Of a stretch of DNA of 64,000 nucleotides, positions 51,973 to 60,446 are shown piece by piece. The DNA is from Streptomyces sp. P9-A2 (GTDB lineage: Bacteria > Actinomycetota > Actinomycetes > Streptomycetales > Streptomycetaceae), in NCBI RefSeq assembly GCF_036634175.1, contig NZ_JAZIFX010000001.1, positions 7,192,001 through 7,256,000 of the forward strand, given 5' to 3'. The first letter of the stretch is position 1. Each line of letters starts with the position of its first letter. Both the position numbers and the translations under genes were made by a program. The notes beneath the pieces are model-generated. The model saw nothing but the letters and a program-made list of their open reading frames with translations. It was not told the DNA's origin and did not search any database.

Positions 51973-52754
51973 ACGCACCGACCTACGACGACATCCTCAT
52001 CGACCGCGACGGCGCGGTCCTCACGATCACGATCGACCGGCCCGAGGCCGGCAACAAGTTCCGCCACCAGACCTGCCTGGAACTCGTCGACGCGCTGCAG
52101 CGGTTCCGGCTGGACCGCGACCTGCGCGCGGCTGTGCTCACCGGCACCGGCGACAAGTTCTTCTGCATCGGCGGCGAGCACGATCCGGTCACCTCCCTCG
52201 ACCAGTCCCAGGTGCTGCCGGTCATCGACGTCTACCAGGCGCTCGACACCATCCCCAAGCCGATCGTGGCCGCCGTCAACGGCTTCGCGGTCGGCGGCGG
52301 CAACGTGCTGCACACCGTGTGCGACCTGACCATCGCCTCCGAGAACGCCGTCTTCCGGCAGGTCGGCCCCATGGTCGGCAGCTTCGACGCCGGCTACGGC
52401 TCCTGGTACCTGGAGGACACCATCGGCCGCAAGCGCGCCAAGGAGATGTGGTACCTCAACCGGAAGTACACCGCCGCCCAGGCCCTCGACATGGGCCTGG
52501 TCAACGAGGTCGTCGCGCCCGGTGAGGCCCTGACCCGCGCCGTCGAGGTGGCCAGGGAGATCACCACCCGCAGCCCGCTGGCCATCGGCGCGATGAAGGG
52601 GGCGTTCTCGGCCCGCCACAACGGCGTGTCCGGGCAGGCCCGCATGGCCCACGACCAGCAGCTCTCGCTGTACCTGCAGACCCAGGAGGCGCACGAGGTC
52701 GGCGCCGCCTTCGGTGAGCGCCGCGAGCCCAAGCCCGAAAGCTTCTGGGCATGA
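51969..52754 (+). CDS. BadI/MenB-type crotonase: candidate ring-opening 2-ketocyclohexanecarboxyl-CoA hydrolase
   Basis: 261 aa. It departs from ordinary hydratases in exactly the regions typical of MenB and BadI: NKFRHQTCLELVDAL, FCIGGEHD, GFAVGGGNVLHTVCDLTIAS, QVGPMVGSFDAGYGSWYLED, RAKEMWYLNRKYTAAQALDM. The catalytic Asp of SFDAGYG takes the place of the second hydratase Glu. By recalled alignment it is closer to BadI than to chain-acting hydratases. BadI opens 2-ketocyclohexanecarboxyl-CoA to pimelyl-CoA by a retro-Dieckmann reaction. MenB (naphthoate synthase) is unlikely, as no other menaquinone gene is present. Confidence 0.82.
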   Translation: MNAPTYDDILIDRDGAVLTITIDRPEAGNKFRHQTCLELVDALQRFRLDRDLRAAVLTGTGDKFFCIGGEHDPVTSLDQSQVLPVIDVYQALDTIPKPIVAAVNGFAVGGGNVLHTVCDLTIASENAVFRQVGPMVGSFDAGYGSWYLEDTIGRKRAKEMWYLNRKYTAAQALDMGLVNEVVAPGEALTRAVEVAREITTRSPLAIGAMKGAFSARHNGVSGQARMAHDQQLSLYLQTQEAHEVGAAFGERREPKPESFWA

Positions 52755-53803
52755 GCTGGCACGGCCCCGCACTCGACAGCGACCAGCGTGACCTGATGGC
52801 CATGCTGGACGCCTTCACAGCCGATCGCGACCTCGTCCTCACCGACGAGCCGGAGACCGTCGCACGCCTGACCGCCGAGCTCGTCGAACTCGGCGTCTGG
52901 ACCCTGGGAACCGCCGAGGAACACGGCGGCGGCGGCGCCGACCGCGCCACCACCGCGATCGCGCTCGAACGGCTCGGCCGCAACTGGCCCGCACTCGGCT
53001 GGGCCTGTGCCCAGGCACACGCCGCGGTCGACGTGCTCGCCCGCGACGAGCGCTGCGCCGACCTCGTCGGCCGGGTGCACACCGGGACGGCGGCGGTCGC
53101 GGTCGTCGACGCCGGCTCCGCCCATGTGCGGCTCGCCCGGTCCGGCACCGCCCTGAGCGGCTCGGTCGACCGGATCGACGCGGCCGCCGAGGCGCCGTAC
53201 CTCCTCGTGCTGGCCGACGAGGACAGGGCGCTCCTGATCGACCCGGCCGCGCTCACCGCCCGTCCGTTGCGCCGGACCGGCCTCGGCGGGGCCCTCACCC
53301 GGTCCGTCCGGGTCGAGGCGAGCGGTGCCGCGGTCACCGAACTGACCGGCGTCGACGTCCCGGCGGCACGGGTCCGGCTCCGGCTCGGAGCCGCCGCCGT
53401 GGCGGCCGGCACGGCAGCGGCCGCCGCCGACGCGGCCGCCGCGTACTCCGCCGGCCGTCGGCAGTTCGGCGACGCGCTGACCGCCATCCCCACGGTGCGC
53501 CAGTCGCTGCTCGCGCAAGCCTCCCGCAGCGCGGTCGCCCTGGCCGCCGTGATGGCTGTGGCCGATGACCCGGTCCGCTCCCTCGCCGCCGCACGCGAGG
53601 CCTGCGACGGCGCGATCGACGTGGCCGCCGCCGCGCTGCAGTCACACGGCGGCTACGGCTACCTCGCCGAGTACCCGGCCGAGCGGTACCTGCGGGACGC
53701 GGTCTCCCTGCGCGCCGCCGCAGATGTCCAAGGCGCTGCCGTCACCACCGCGCGCACCCTGGTGGGCCTCGGCCCGGCCACCCCCCTTCGGAAGGACGGA
53801 TGA
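52751..53803 (+). CDS. Acyl-CoA dehydrogenase 2 (short, lacks usual catalytic motif)
   Basis: 350 aa, shorter than the usual 380. Recognisable parts are LVELGVWTLGTAEEHGGGG near the start, AYSAGRRQFGDALTAIPTVR in the C-terminal helices, and LQSHGGYGYLAEYPAERYLR. The YEGT-type segment with the catalytic base is missing; the end reads RDAVSLRAAADVQGAAV. The central beta domain is Ala-rich and degenerate. It may be the non-catalytic partner of a heteromeric dehydrogenase, as known for steroid-side-chain FadE pairs. Overlaps on both sides keep it in the operon. Confidence 0.8.
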   Translation: MSWHGPALDSDQRDLMAMLDAFTADRDLVLTDEPETVARLTAELVELGVWTLGTAEEHGGGGADRATTAIALERLGRNWPALGWACAQAHAAVDVLARDERCADLVGRVHTGTAAVAVVDAGSAHVRLARSGTALSGSVDRIDAAAEAPYLLVLADEDRALLIDPAALTARPLRRTGLGGALTRSVRVEASGAAVTELTGVDVPAARVRLRLGAAAVAAGTAAAAADAAAAYSAGRRQFGDALTAIPTVRQSLLAQASRSAVALAAVMAVADDPVRSLAAAREACDGAIDVAAAALQSHGGYGYLAEYPAERYLRDAVSLRAAADVQGAAVTTARTLVGLGPATPLRKDG

Positions 53804-55473
53804 TGACCACGAGTCAGAGTGGTACCCCGCTGGCCGAGTTCCTCGACGGCCAGCACACGCCGGTCACCGACGACGACGCCGAGGCCTGGCGGGCCGCCGG
53901 CTGGTGGGAGGAGCGGTCGATCCGCTCCCTGCTGACCGAGGCGGCGCAGGCCCATCCGGACCGCGCGGCGCTCGTGGGCCACCGCACCGGCGGCGACCGG
54001 GTGAGCCGCACCTACGCCGAGTTCGACGCGAACGCCCACCACGCGGCGAGCGTCTTCGCCTCCCTCGGAGTCGCCCAGGGCGACGCCGTCGTGCTGATGC
54101 TTCCCAACTGGGTCGAGTACCCCGAGATGGTCTTCGGCATCAACGAACTCGGCGCCGTCTACGCCGGCATCCCGGTGGCGTACGGCGAACGCCAGGCGGC
54201 CGCGATCCTGCGCCGCAGCAAGGCCAAGGTGCTGGTCATCCCGCGGCGGTGGCGCAGCACCGAGAACCTCGAGCTCTCCCGCAGGCTGCGGGCCGAGATA
54301 CCGACGCTCGAGCACGTCATCGTCCTCGACGACGACGCCTCGGACCTCCGCGACGGCGAGTCGCTCTGGTCGAGCCACGCCGGCATTCCGACGCGGACGT
54401 TCCCCGAGCCCGTACCCAGCCGTATCTGCTACCTCGGCTTCACCTCCGGCACCACCGGTGAACCGAAGGGCGCGATGCACAGCCACAACACGCTCATCTA
54501 CGCCGTCCGCCGCCAGGCCGAGCACATCGGCCCGAAGGTGTACGGCGACCCGATGGTGCACCTGGTCGCCTCGCCGGTCGGCCACCACACGGGTTTCGCC
54601 TGGGGCATCGTGATGACGGTGCTGCTCGCGGGTACCGCGGTGCACGTCGACCGGTGGGACCCGGTCTGGGGTGTGCGGGTGATCCGTGAGGAGGGCGTCA
54701 CGGCGTTCTTCGGCGCGCCCACCTTCCTCCAGGACATGATGCGCACCGACCTGGCGGGCGACCCGGACTGTCCGCTGACATGCCTGGTGATCGCCGGCTC
54801 CCCGGTGCCGCGCAATCTTCCCGCACAGGCCCAGGAGGCCCTCGGGGCCTACATCGCCCCCGCATGGGGTCTCACCGAGTGCAGCATCATGAGTTCCTGC
54901 ACGCCCGACGAGCCGGCCGCGATCCAGAGAACCGACGGGTCGATCTTCCCCGGCTCCGAGGTCCGTGTCGTCGGCTCCGACGGCCGCGACGTGCCGCCCG
55001 GCGAGGTCGGTGACCTGCTCATGCGGGGGCCGGGAGTCGTGTACGGCTACTACGACCGGCCCGACGCCACCGACGACGCCTACCTGCCCGGCCTGTGGTT
55101 CAAGACCGGCGACCGGGCCAGCCTCGACGAGCACGGCTGGCTCTCCCTGCGCGGACGCAACAAGGACATCATCATCCGCGGCGGGGAGAACATTCCCGTC
55201 ACCGACGTCGAGTCCGTCATCTTCGACCACCCCGACGTGGTGAACGCGGCCGTGGTCGGCATCCCCGACGAGCGGCTCGGCGAGCGGATCTGCGCGGTGC
55301 TGGTGACCCGTGCCGGCACGCCGGAGCTGACGGTGGCCACCCTGGCGGACTACCTGCTCGCCCAGGGCATGTCCAAGCACTACCTCCCCGAGCGGGTGGT
55401 CAACGCGCCCGAACTGCCGATGACCCCGAGCGGGAAGATCCAGAAATTCAAGCTGCGGGAGATGATCGCGTGA
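53800..55473 (+). CDS. Acyl-CoA ligase (AliA-like candidate)
   Basis: 557 aa AMP-forming synthetase. P-loop TSGTTGEPKG, GLTECSIMSSC in the A5 region, FKTGDRASLDEHGWLSLRGR, KDIIIRGGENI, and the final catalytic Lys in PSGKIQKFKL. The substrate is a carboxylic acid, converted to its CoA-thioester with ATP. In the cyclohexanecarboxylate route this is the AliA step. The substrate pocket cannot be read reliably. ATG overlaps the preceding stop; a second ATG follows directly. Confidence 0.9.
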   Translation: MMTTSQSGTPLAEFLDGQHTPVTDDDAEAWRAAGWWEERSIRSLLTEAAQAHPDRAALVGHRTGGDRVSRTYAEFDANAHHAASVFASLGVAQGDAVVLMLPNWVEYPEMVFGINELGAVYAGIPVAYGERQAAAILRRSKAKVLVIPRRWRSTENLELSRRLRAEIPTLEHVIVLDDDASDLRDGESLWSSHAGIPTRTFPEPVPSRICYLGFTSGTTGEPKGAMHSHNTLIYAVRRQAEHIGPKVYGDPMVHLVASPVGHHTGFAWGIVMTVLLAGTAVHVDRWDPVWGVRVIREEGVTAFFGAPTFLQDMMRTDLAGDPDCPLTCLVIAGSPVPRNLPAQAQEALGAYIAPAWGLTECSIMSSCTPDEPAAIQRTDGSIFPGSEVRVVGSDGRDVPPGEVGDLLMRGPGVVYGYYDRPDATDDAYLPGLWFKTGDRASLDEHGWLSLRGRNKDIIIRGGENIPVTDVESVIFDHPDVVNAAVVGIPDERLGERICAVLVTRAGTPELTVATLADYLLAQGMSKHYLPERVVNAPELPMTPSGKIQKFKLREMIA

Positions 55474-56594
55474 ATGCCGCCCTGCCCCTCGACGGCATCA
55501 AGGTCCTCGACCTGTCCACCCTCCTCCCCGGCCCCCTGGCCACACTGATGCTCGCCGAGGCCGGGGCCGACGTGGTCAAGCTCGAACGGCCGGGCCGCGG
55601 CGACGAGATGCGCACGTACCAGCCGAAGTTCGGCGAGGCGAGCGCCAACTACGCCGTGCTCAACCGGGGCAAGCGGGCCTACGGGGTCGACTTCAAGGAC
55701 CCCGCCCAGCGCGACCGGGTCCTCGAGCTGGCCGCCGAGGCCGACGTGGTCATGGAGCAGTTCCGTCCCGGGGTGGCCGACCGGCTCGGTCTCGGATACG
55801 ACGCCGTCCGCGCGGTCAACCCCGACGTCGTGTACTGCTCGATCACCGGCTACGGGCCGACCGGGCCGCACGCCAAGCGGGCCGGACACGACCTCAACTA
55901 CCTCGCGGAGTCCGGCCTCCTCGGAGTCGTCACCGACAGCACGGGCACGCCCGGACTGCCGGTCACCGTGCTCGCGGACATCGCCGCCGGCACCTACCCG
56001 GCGGTCGTCAACATCCTGCTCGCCCTGCGGCAGCGCGACCGCACCGGTGAGGGCACACGCCTCCAGGTGTCGATGACCCACAACCTCCAGGTCCTCGGCT
56101 ACGGCTACTTCGCGGCCCGCCAGGCCGGCGCCGGCTGGCCGCGGCCGGGCGCCGAGCAGCTCACCGGCGGCAGCCCGCGCTACCACGTCTACCCGACCTC
56201 CGACGGCCGCCACATCGCCTGCGCCGCGCTGGAGCAGAAGTTCTGGGACCGGCTCGTCCAACTGGTCGGACTGGACGAGAAGTTCCACGACGACGCCGGT
56301 CAGGAGGAGGACGTCATCACGGCGCTCACCGCCCGGTTCGCCGCCGAGACCAGCGATCACTGGCGTGCCGTGCTGGACGGCGAGGACGTCTGCACGGTGG
56401 TCGTCGCCACCTTCGACGAGGCGGTCGACGCCGGGCTCGTCGACATCGACGCCCCCGAGCGGGTGTCCGCGCCCGGTGGCGACGCGTCGTTCGCGACGCT
56501 GCCCAGCCCGGTCTCCGCCGCGCTCCGGCGCGCACCCGCCACCACCCCGTACCCCTCACTGGCCGAGCTCGGCGAGACCTCGCCCTGGGCCTGA
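55470..56594 (+). CDS. Class III CoA-transferase (CaiB/BaiF family) 2
   Basis: 374 aa. LDGIKVLDLSTLLPGPLATL, GADVVKLERPGRGDEMRTYQ, YCSITGYGPTGPHAKRAGHD followed by LNYLAESGLLG with the catalytic Asp. This compact version resembles alpha-methylacyl-CoA racemases as much as CoA-transferases, so stereo-inversion of a 2-branched acyl-CoA is an alternative. GTG overlaps the ligase stop (GTGA). The 38-bp gap to the next gene is the first small break in the operon. Confidence 0.87.
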   Translation: MNAALPLDGIKVLDLSTLLPGPLATLMLAEAGADVVKLERPGRGDEMRTYQPKFGEASANYAVLNRGKRAYGVDFKDPAQRDRVLELAAEADVVMEQFRPGVADRLGLGYDAVRAVNPDVVYCSITGYGPTGPHAKRAGHDLNYLAESGLLGVVTDSTGTPGLPVTVLADIAAGTYPAVVNILLALRQRDRTGEGTRLQVSMTHNLQVLGYGYFAARQAGAGWPRPGAEQLTGGSPRYHVYPTSDGRHIACAALEQKFWDRLVQLVGLDEKFHDDAGQEEDVITALTARFAAETSDHWRAVLDGEDVCTVVVATFDEAVDAGLVDIDAPERVSAPGGDASFATLPSPVSAALRRAPATTPYPSLAELGETSPWA

Positions 56595-56632
56595 CCGCCC
56601 GGTCCCGTACACATTTCCCCAAGGAGTCAACG

Positions 56633-57631
56633 ATGCGTGCTGCGCTCGTCAAGGAATTCGGCCCCCCGTCCGGTCTCGTGGTGGAGGAGGTGCCCGACCT
56701 GGTGCCCGGCCCCGGCGAGGTCGTCATCGAGATCGGCGCGGTGAGTGTCAACTTCCCGGACGTCCTCGTGGTCGAGGGGACCTACCAGAACCTGCCGCCG
56801 CGCCCGTTCAGCCCGGGCAAGGAGGCGGCCGGACGCGTGATCGCGGTCGGTGCGGGCGTCGAGCGGATCACCGTCGGCCGACGGGTGCTGGCCCTGGTAG
56901 AGCACGGCGGTTACGCCGAACAACTGTCCGTCCCCGAGGAGCTGGTCATGGAGCTCCCCGACGAGATGAGTTACGAGGAAGCCGCGGCGTTCGGCCTGGT
57001 GTACTCCACGGCGTACTTCGGCCTGCTCCGGCGCGGTCAGATGAAGTCCGGTGAGACGGTGCTCATCACCGGCGCCGGTGGCGGGGTCGGGTCCGCCGGC
57101 GTGCAGCTCGCCAAGGCCCGGGGCGCCCGGGTCATCGCCCTCGCCCAGGACACCGCCAAGGGTGAACTGGCCCGCGAGCAGGGCGCCGACGTGGTGCTCA
57201 CCTCGACCCCGGAGACGCTGCGCGACGACCTCCTCGCCGTCACCGACGGCAAGGGCGTCGACGTGGTGCTGGAGATGCTGGGCGGCGACTTCCTCACCCA
57301 GATCATCCGGGCCACCGCGTGGGAGGGCCGGATCGTCGTCGTCGGCTTCGCCTCCGGCGGGCAGAACCCGATCAAGCCGGGCCACCTGCTGGTCAAGAGC
57401 ATCAGCGTGGTGGGCCTGCAGAGCAGCGACTACCGGGACCGGGCCCCCGAACTGATGCGGTCGACCATGGCCGAGATGTTCGACCTGTTCGTGCAGGGCA
57501 AGGTCGACGCGGCCGTCGACAGGACGTTCCCGCTGGAGAACGCCGGTGATGCCCTGCAGTACGTCAAGGAGGGCAAGGTCAAGGGCAAGGTCGTCCTCAC
57601 CACCGGTCTGGGCGGCGGAGCGGGGCGATGA
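56633..57631 (+). CDS. NADPH:quinone oxidoreductase-like MDR protein
   Basis: 332 aa. GroES-like part MRAALVKEFGPPSGLVVEEV and NFPDVLVVEGTYQNLPPRPF, then the Rossmann motif ITGAGGGVGSAGVQLAKARG. No structural or catalytic zinc ligands are seen. Members often reduce enoyl-CoA or quinones, so here it may saturate an unwanted double bond or act as 2-enoyl reductase. AAGGAG before ATG. The MaoC gene overlaps its stop (ATGA). Confidence 0.85.
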   Translation: MRAALVKEFGPPSGLVVEEVPDLVPGPGEVVIEIGAVSVNFPDVLVVEGTYQNLPPRPFSPGKEAAGRVIAVGAGVERITVGRRVLALVEHGGYAEQLSVPEELVMELPDEMSYEEAAAFGLVYSTAYFGLLRRGQMKSGETVLITGAGGGVGSAGVQLAKARGARVIALAQDTAKGELAREQGADVVLTSTPETLRDDLLAVTDGKGVDVVLEMLGGDFLTQIIRATAWEGRIVVVGFASGGQNPIKPGHLLVKSISVVGLQSSDYRDRAPELMRSTMAEMFDLFVQGKVDAAVDRTFPLENAGDALQYVKEGKVKGKVVLTTGLGGGAGR

Positions 57632-58083
57632 CGCTCTGGTTCGACGACCTGGTCGTGGGCCGCTCCTGGAGCAGCCCCTCAAGGACTGTCACGGAGGCCG
57701 ACGTCGGTGCCTTCGCCGGGCTCACCGGTGACCGGTTCCCGCTGCACACCAGCGAGGAGTTCGCCAAGCAGACGCCGTTCGGCACCCGGATCGCCCACGG
57801 CCTGCTCGGACTCTCCTTCGCCCACGGGCTGATGTGGGCACGCACCGGTGAACTCGACCAGTCGGTGATCGCCTTCCTCGGCATCAGCGACTGGCGGTTC
57901 ACCGCCCCGATCCACTTCGGCGACACCCTGCACGTCGACTACGCGGTCACCGCCCAGCGCCCGTCGTCCTCCCACTCCGACCGCGGGATCGTGGAGTTCG
58001 AGGCCCGCGTCGTCAACCAGCACGATGTCGTGGTCCAACACGGTCTGAAGACCATGCTCATCTCCAGGGAGCGCGCCGCATGA
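57628..58083 (+). CDS. MaoC-like (R)-specific enoyl-CoA hydratase
   Basis: 151 aa single hot-dog domain. Catalytic pair Asp/His within FAGLTGDRFPLHTSEEFA, then the conserved RIAHGLLGLSFAHGL. It hydrates trans-2-enoyl-CoA to the (R)-3-hydroxy form. The product stereochemistry differs from that of the crotonase-type hydratase at 47.4 kb, so the two act at different steps. Overlaps at both ends (ATGA) with the reductase and the thiolase stub. Confidence 0.87.
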   Translation: MTLWFDDLVVGRSWSSPSRTVTEADVGAFAGLTGDRFPLHTSEEFAKQTPFGTRIAHGLLGLSFAHGLMWARTGELDQSVIAFLGISDWRFTAPIHFGDTLHVDYAVTAQRPSSSHSDRGIVEFEARVVNQHDVVVQHGLKTMLISRERAA

Positions 58084-58229
58084 ACCACGCCTTCCTCCCC
58101 CTGGCGCACCGGCTGCACCGGAGCGGTGACCGCTGGGGGGTGGCCGCGATCTGCATCGGCGTCGGCGTCGGCGTCGGCCAGGCCCTCGCCGTCGTCCTCG
58201 AGAACCTCACCCACGGATCGGAGAACTGA
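58080..58229 (+). pseudogene. Thiolase C-terminal stub
   Basis: 49 codons: HRLHRSGDRWGVAAICIGVG, an expanded GVGVGVG run, then QALAVVLE. It is the last beta-alpha unit of a thiolase, with the Cys of the CIGGGQG active-site loop (here CIGVGVGVGQ). The first ~340 residues are missing, and a run of GTCGGC units shows slippage. It is still fitted into the operon by ATGA and TGATG overlaps, so a peptide may be translated, but it cannot be an active thiolase. Confidence 0.75.
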
Positions 58230-59083
58230 TGCGTCCGCCCAACAGTCTGCCTGAGAACGTCGGCGTGTACGGCGGTGGCCGCATGGGAGCGGGCATCGCG
58301 CACGCCTTCCTGCTGGCCGGCACGTCGGTGACCGTCGTGGAGGCCGCCGAACCGGCTGCCGCCGCGGCCCGTGAGCGGGTCGAGGCGAGTTTGGCCAAGG
58401 CACAGGAGCGCGGAAAGCTCGCCGGACCGCTGCCGGACGTCGTCGCCCGGCTCTCGGTCTCCACCGACCCCGGGGTGCTGGCCAGGTGCGGGCTGGTGGT
58501 GGAAGCCGTGCCGGAAGACATGGAGCTGAAGCGGCGGGTGCTGGCTTCGATGGCGGAAGCGGCCCCGGACGCCTACCTGGCGACGAACACCTCGAGTCTG
58601 CCGGTCGACGGACTGGCGTCGGACCTGCCGGCGCCCGACCGGCTGGTGGGGCTGCACTTCTTCAATCCGGTGCCGGCCAGCGAGCTCGTCGAGATCGTGG
58701 TGGGGCCGAAGACCGCGCCGGAGTTGGTGAGCGAAGCCCAGGCGTGGGTGGAGGCGCTGGGGAAGACGGCCATCACGGTCACCGACTCCCCGGGGTTCGC
58801 CAGCAGCCGGCTCGGAGTGGCTCTCGCGTTGGAAGCGATGCGGATGCTCGAGGACGGGGTCGCGTCCGCGGAGGACATCGACACGGCCATGACACTGGGC
58901 TACAAGCACCCGACGGGTCCACTGAAGACGACGGACGTGGTGGGGCTCGACGTGCGGTTGGCGATCGCGGAGCACCTCGCGCGCGAGGTGGGGGAAAGGT
59001 TCGAGCCCCCCGCCATTCTGCGAGAGAAGGTGAAGTCGGGGCACCTCGGCCGCAAGACCGGGCAGGGCTTCTACTCCTGGTGA
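58229..59083 (+). CDS. 3-hydroxyacyl-CoA dehydrogenase 3
   Basis: 284 aa. GVYGGGRMGAGIAHAFLLAG, TNTSSLPVDGLASDL, GLHFFNPVPASELVEIVVGP with catalytic His, and GYKHPTGPLKTTDVVGLDVR. In PaaH/FadB2-type enzymes this is the 3-hydroxybutyryl- or 3-hydroxyadipyl-CoA step. Last gene of the operon; ATG overlaps the thiolase stub stop (TGATG). Two hairpins follow. Confidence 0.9.
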   Translation: MRPPNSLPENVGVYGGGRMGAGIAHAFLLAGTSVTVVEAAEPAAAAARERVEASLAKAQERGKLAGPLPDVVARLSVSTDPGVLARCGLVVEAVPEDMELKRRVLASMAEAAPDAYLATNTSSLPVDGLASDLPAPDRLVGLHFFNPVPASELVEIVVGPKTAPELVSEAQAWVEALGKTAITVTDSPGFASSRLGVALALEAMRMLEDGVASAEDIDTAMTLGYKHPTGPLKTTDVVGLDVRLAIAEHLAREVGERFEPPAILREKVKSGHLGRKTGQGFYSW

Positions 59084-59194
59084 GTTCCGCTCGTCAACGC
59101 ATTGAGGCGCGCCGATCGCCCCTCGGTGCCACCGCACATCCACGAGCAGCGCGGAACAAGAACCGGGGCACCCCCGAGACCGGACTCGCAGCTC

Positions 59195-59226
59195 CGCGCC
59201 GTCGGCCCGAACGGGCCGACGGCGCG
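59195..59226 (+). terminator. Terminator of the CoA operon
   Basis: CGCGCCGTCGGCCC, loop GAAC, GGGCCGACGGCGCG: a perfect 14-bp stem 110 bp after the last stop codon. Confidence 0.85.
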
Positions 59227-59283
59227 CTCGTGCGGTGGGGACCGGTGGCAAGGCGCTGTACACGAACGAACGACCGGATCCGC

Positions 59284-59365
59284 GGCGCCGTCCGCTTCCG
59301 CCGTCCCTTCCGCCTTCCGCTTCCGCCGACCGCGCCATGAGCGGTCGGCGGAAGCGGACGGCGCC
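59284..59365. terminator. Nested alternative hairpins between convergent genes
   Basis: A 20-bp perfect inverted repeat pairs 59284-59303 with 59346-59365 (GGCGCCGTCCGCTTCCGCCG and complement). A 17-bp perfect inner hairpin pairs 59317-59333 with 59341-59357 around the loop GCCATGA. The right arms overlap, so the two stems exclude each other. Together they probably stop transcription from the operon and from gntR, whose stop codon is 7 bp away. Confidence 0.75.
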
Positions 59366-59371
59366 GGGTGA

Positions 59372-60115
59372 TCACAGACTCAGTACGTGTTCGCGGAGGT
59401 AGACGAGGTGCTCGTTGACGGCTTGCTCGGCCGAGTCCGGGTCGGACGCGGCGATCGCCTTGACGATTTTCTGATGCTGGCGCACGGTTTTACGGCCGAC
59501 CTCGGGAGACAGGTCCAAGTAGTGGACCGGTTCGGTTTCGCGGTGCAGCGCGTGGACGAACGATGCGAGAAGCCGATTGCCCGATGCCTTGGCGATCGCG
59601 GCGTGGAAGCGGGCATCGAGATCAGGTACATCCGGATCGTCGACCGAGATGGTCTTCTGCCGCTCGACGATGTCCTGCAGCTTCGCCAGGTCCTCGTCCG
59701 AGCGGTGCTGGGCGGCAAGCCGTGCGGCCGGCACCTCCAGGTACTGGCGCAGCATGGCCACCTCTTCCACTCGGAGGTTGCCCAGTTGCAGAAGGTTGTG
59801 AAGCGACTCCTGCAGAAGATTGCCCAGGGACTGGTGGTCGACGCTGCGCACGAAACTGCCACCGCCGACGCCGGGCGTCTTGTCGATCAGCTTCTGGCTG
59901 GCCAGCGACCGCAGAGCCTCACGCACCGTAGTGCGGCTGACGTCGAACTGCCGGGCCAGTTCTGCCTCCGAGGGCAGCCGTTCACCGCTGCGCAACTCGC
60001 CTGACAGAATTGCTGCGCGGATCTTGTCCTCCACTTGCTCGCGAGGACGTAGCACCTTCTGGCCGATGAGCTTCGCCGTAGCACTGCGGGCGGCGTGTTT
60101 CGTGTGCGGTTCCAC
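59372..60115 (-). CDS. GntR-family regulator, FadR/FCD subfamily
   Basis: 247 aa. N-terminal winged helix (VEDKIRAAILSGELRSGERL, PSEAELARQFDVSRTTVREA), then an all-helical FCD domain with the metal-site residues Asp/His (DLDARFHAAIAKASGN, and HQKIVKAIAASD). FCD regulators usually repress genes for acyl-CoA, sugar acid or aromatic acid catabolism and are released by an acid or its CoA-thioester. GTG start behind GGGAGAG. It stands between the CoA operon and the ETF genes. Two copies of a putative operator lie in its upstream gap, so autoregulation is likely. Confidence 0.88.
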   Translation of the reverse strand: MEPHTKHAARSATAKLIGQKVLRPREQVEDKIRAAILSGELRSGERLPSEAELARQFDVSRTTVREALRSLASQKLIDKTPGVGGGSFVRSVDHQSLGNLLQESLHNLLQLGNLRVEEVAMLRQYLEVPAARLAAQHRSDEDLAKLQDIVERQKTISVDDPDVPDLDARFHAAIAKASGNRLLASFVHALHRETEPVHYLDLSPEVGRKTVRQHQKIVKAIAASDPDSAEQAVNEHLVYLREHVLSL

Positions 60116-60143
60116 GTTTCTCGCACTCTCCCAGGTCTACACG

Positions 60144-60306
60144 TTGGTAAATATTAGACAGCATACCGCGAGGGTGGGCGGTGGGTGCGAGAATGCCGAA
60201 CGCCCTTCGGTGCACGTCTGTTGAGGTGCGAGCATCCAGCCGGCGGAGGCCCCTTCCCGGGCGGGCTTCCGTGCCGTTGACAGGTTGGTAAATGTCTAAT
60301 ATTTTG
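60144..60306. promoter_or_regulatory. Divergent control region with two putative GntR operators
   Basis: TTGGTAAATATTAGAC at 60144-60159 and TTGGTAAATGTCTAATATTT at 60285-60304 are the only AT-rich spots between gntR (minus) and etfB (plus). Read in opposite directions, both contain TGTCTAATATTT. Related motifs lie at 44587 and 46141. The consensus is close to AAATGT-N3-ACATTT. The left copy can cover the gntR promoter, and the right copy the etfB promoter. Confidence 0.6.
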
Positions 60307-60446
60307 CTTCTGCTCACTCGGGTGAGAGGGCTTGCCGAGGCGGGCCGACGAGGCCGACGCCCTCACCGAACACGTGAGCCCGTCGAGCCCTTCATCGCGG
60401 GGGCCGCCCGTGCGCCCCGCAACCGTGAGTGACCAGGAGACGCTTC

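Noticed and set aside
51969..52754. Menaquinone biosynthesis gene menB
   Set aside because: The context is purely acyl-CoA catabolism, with 4-bp overlaps on both sides and no other men gene.
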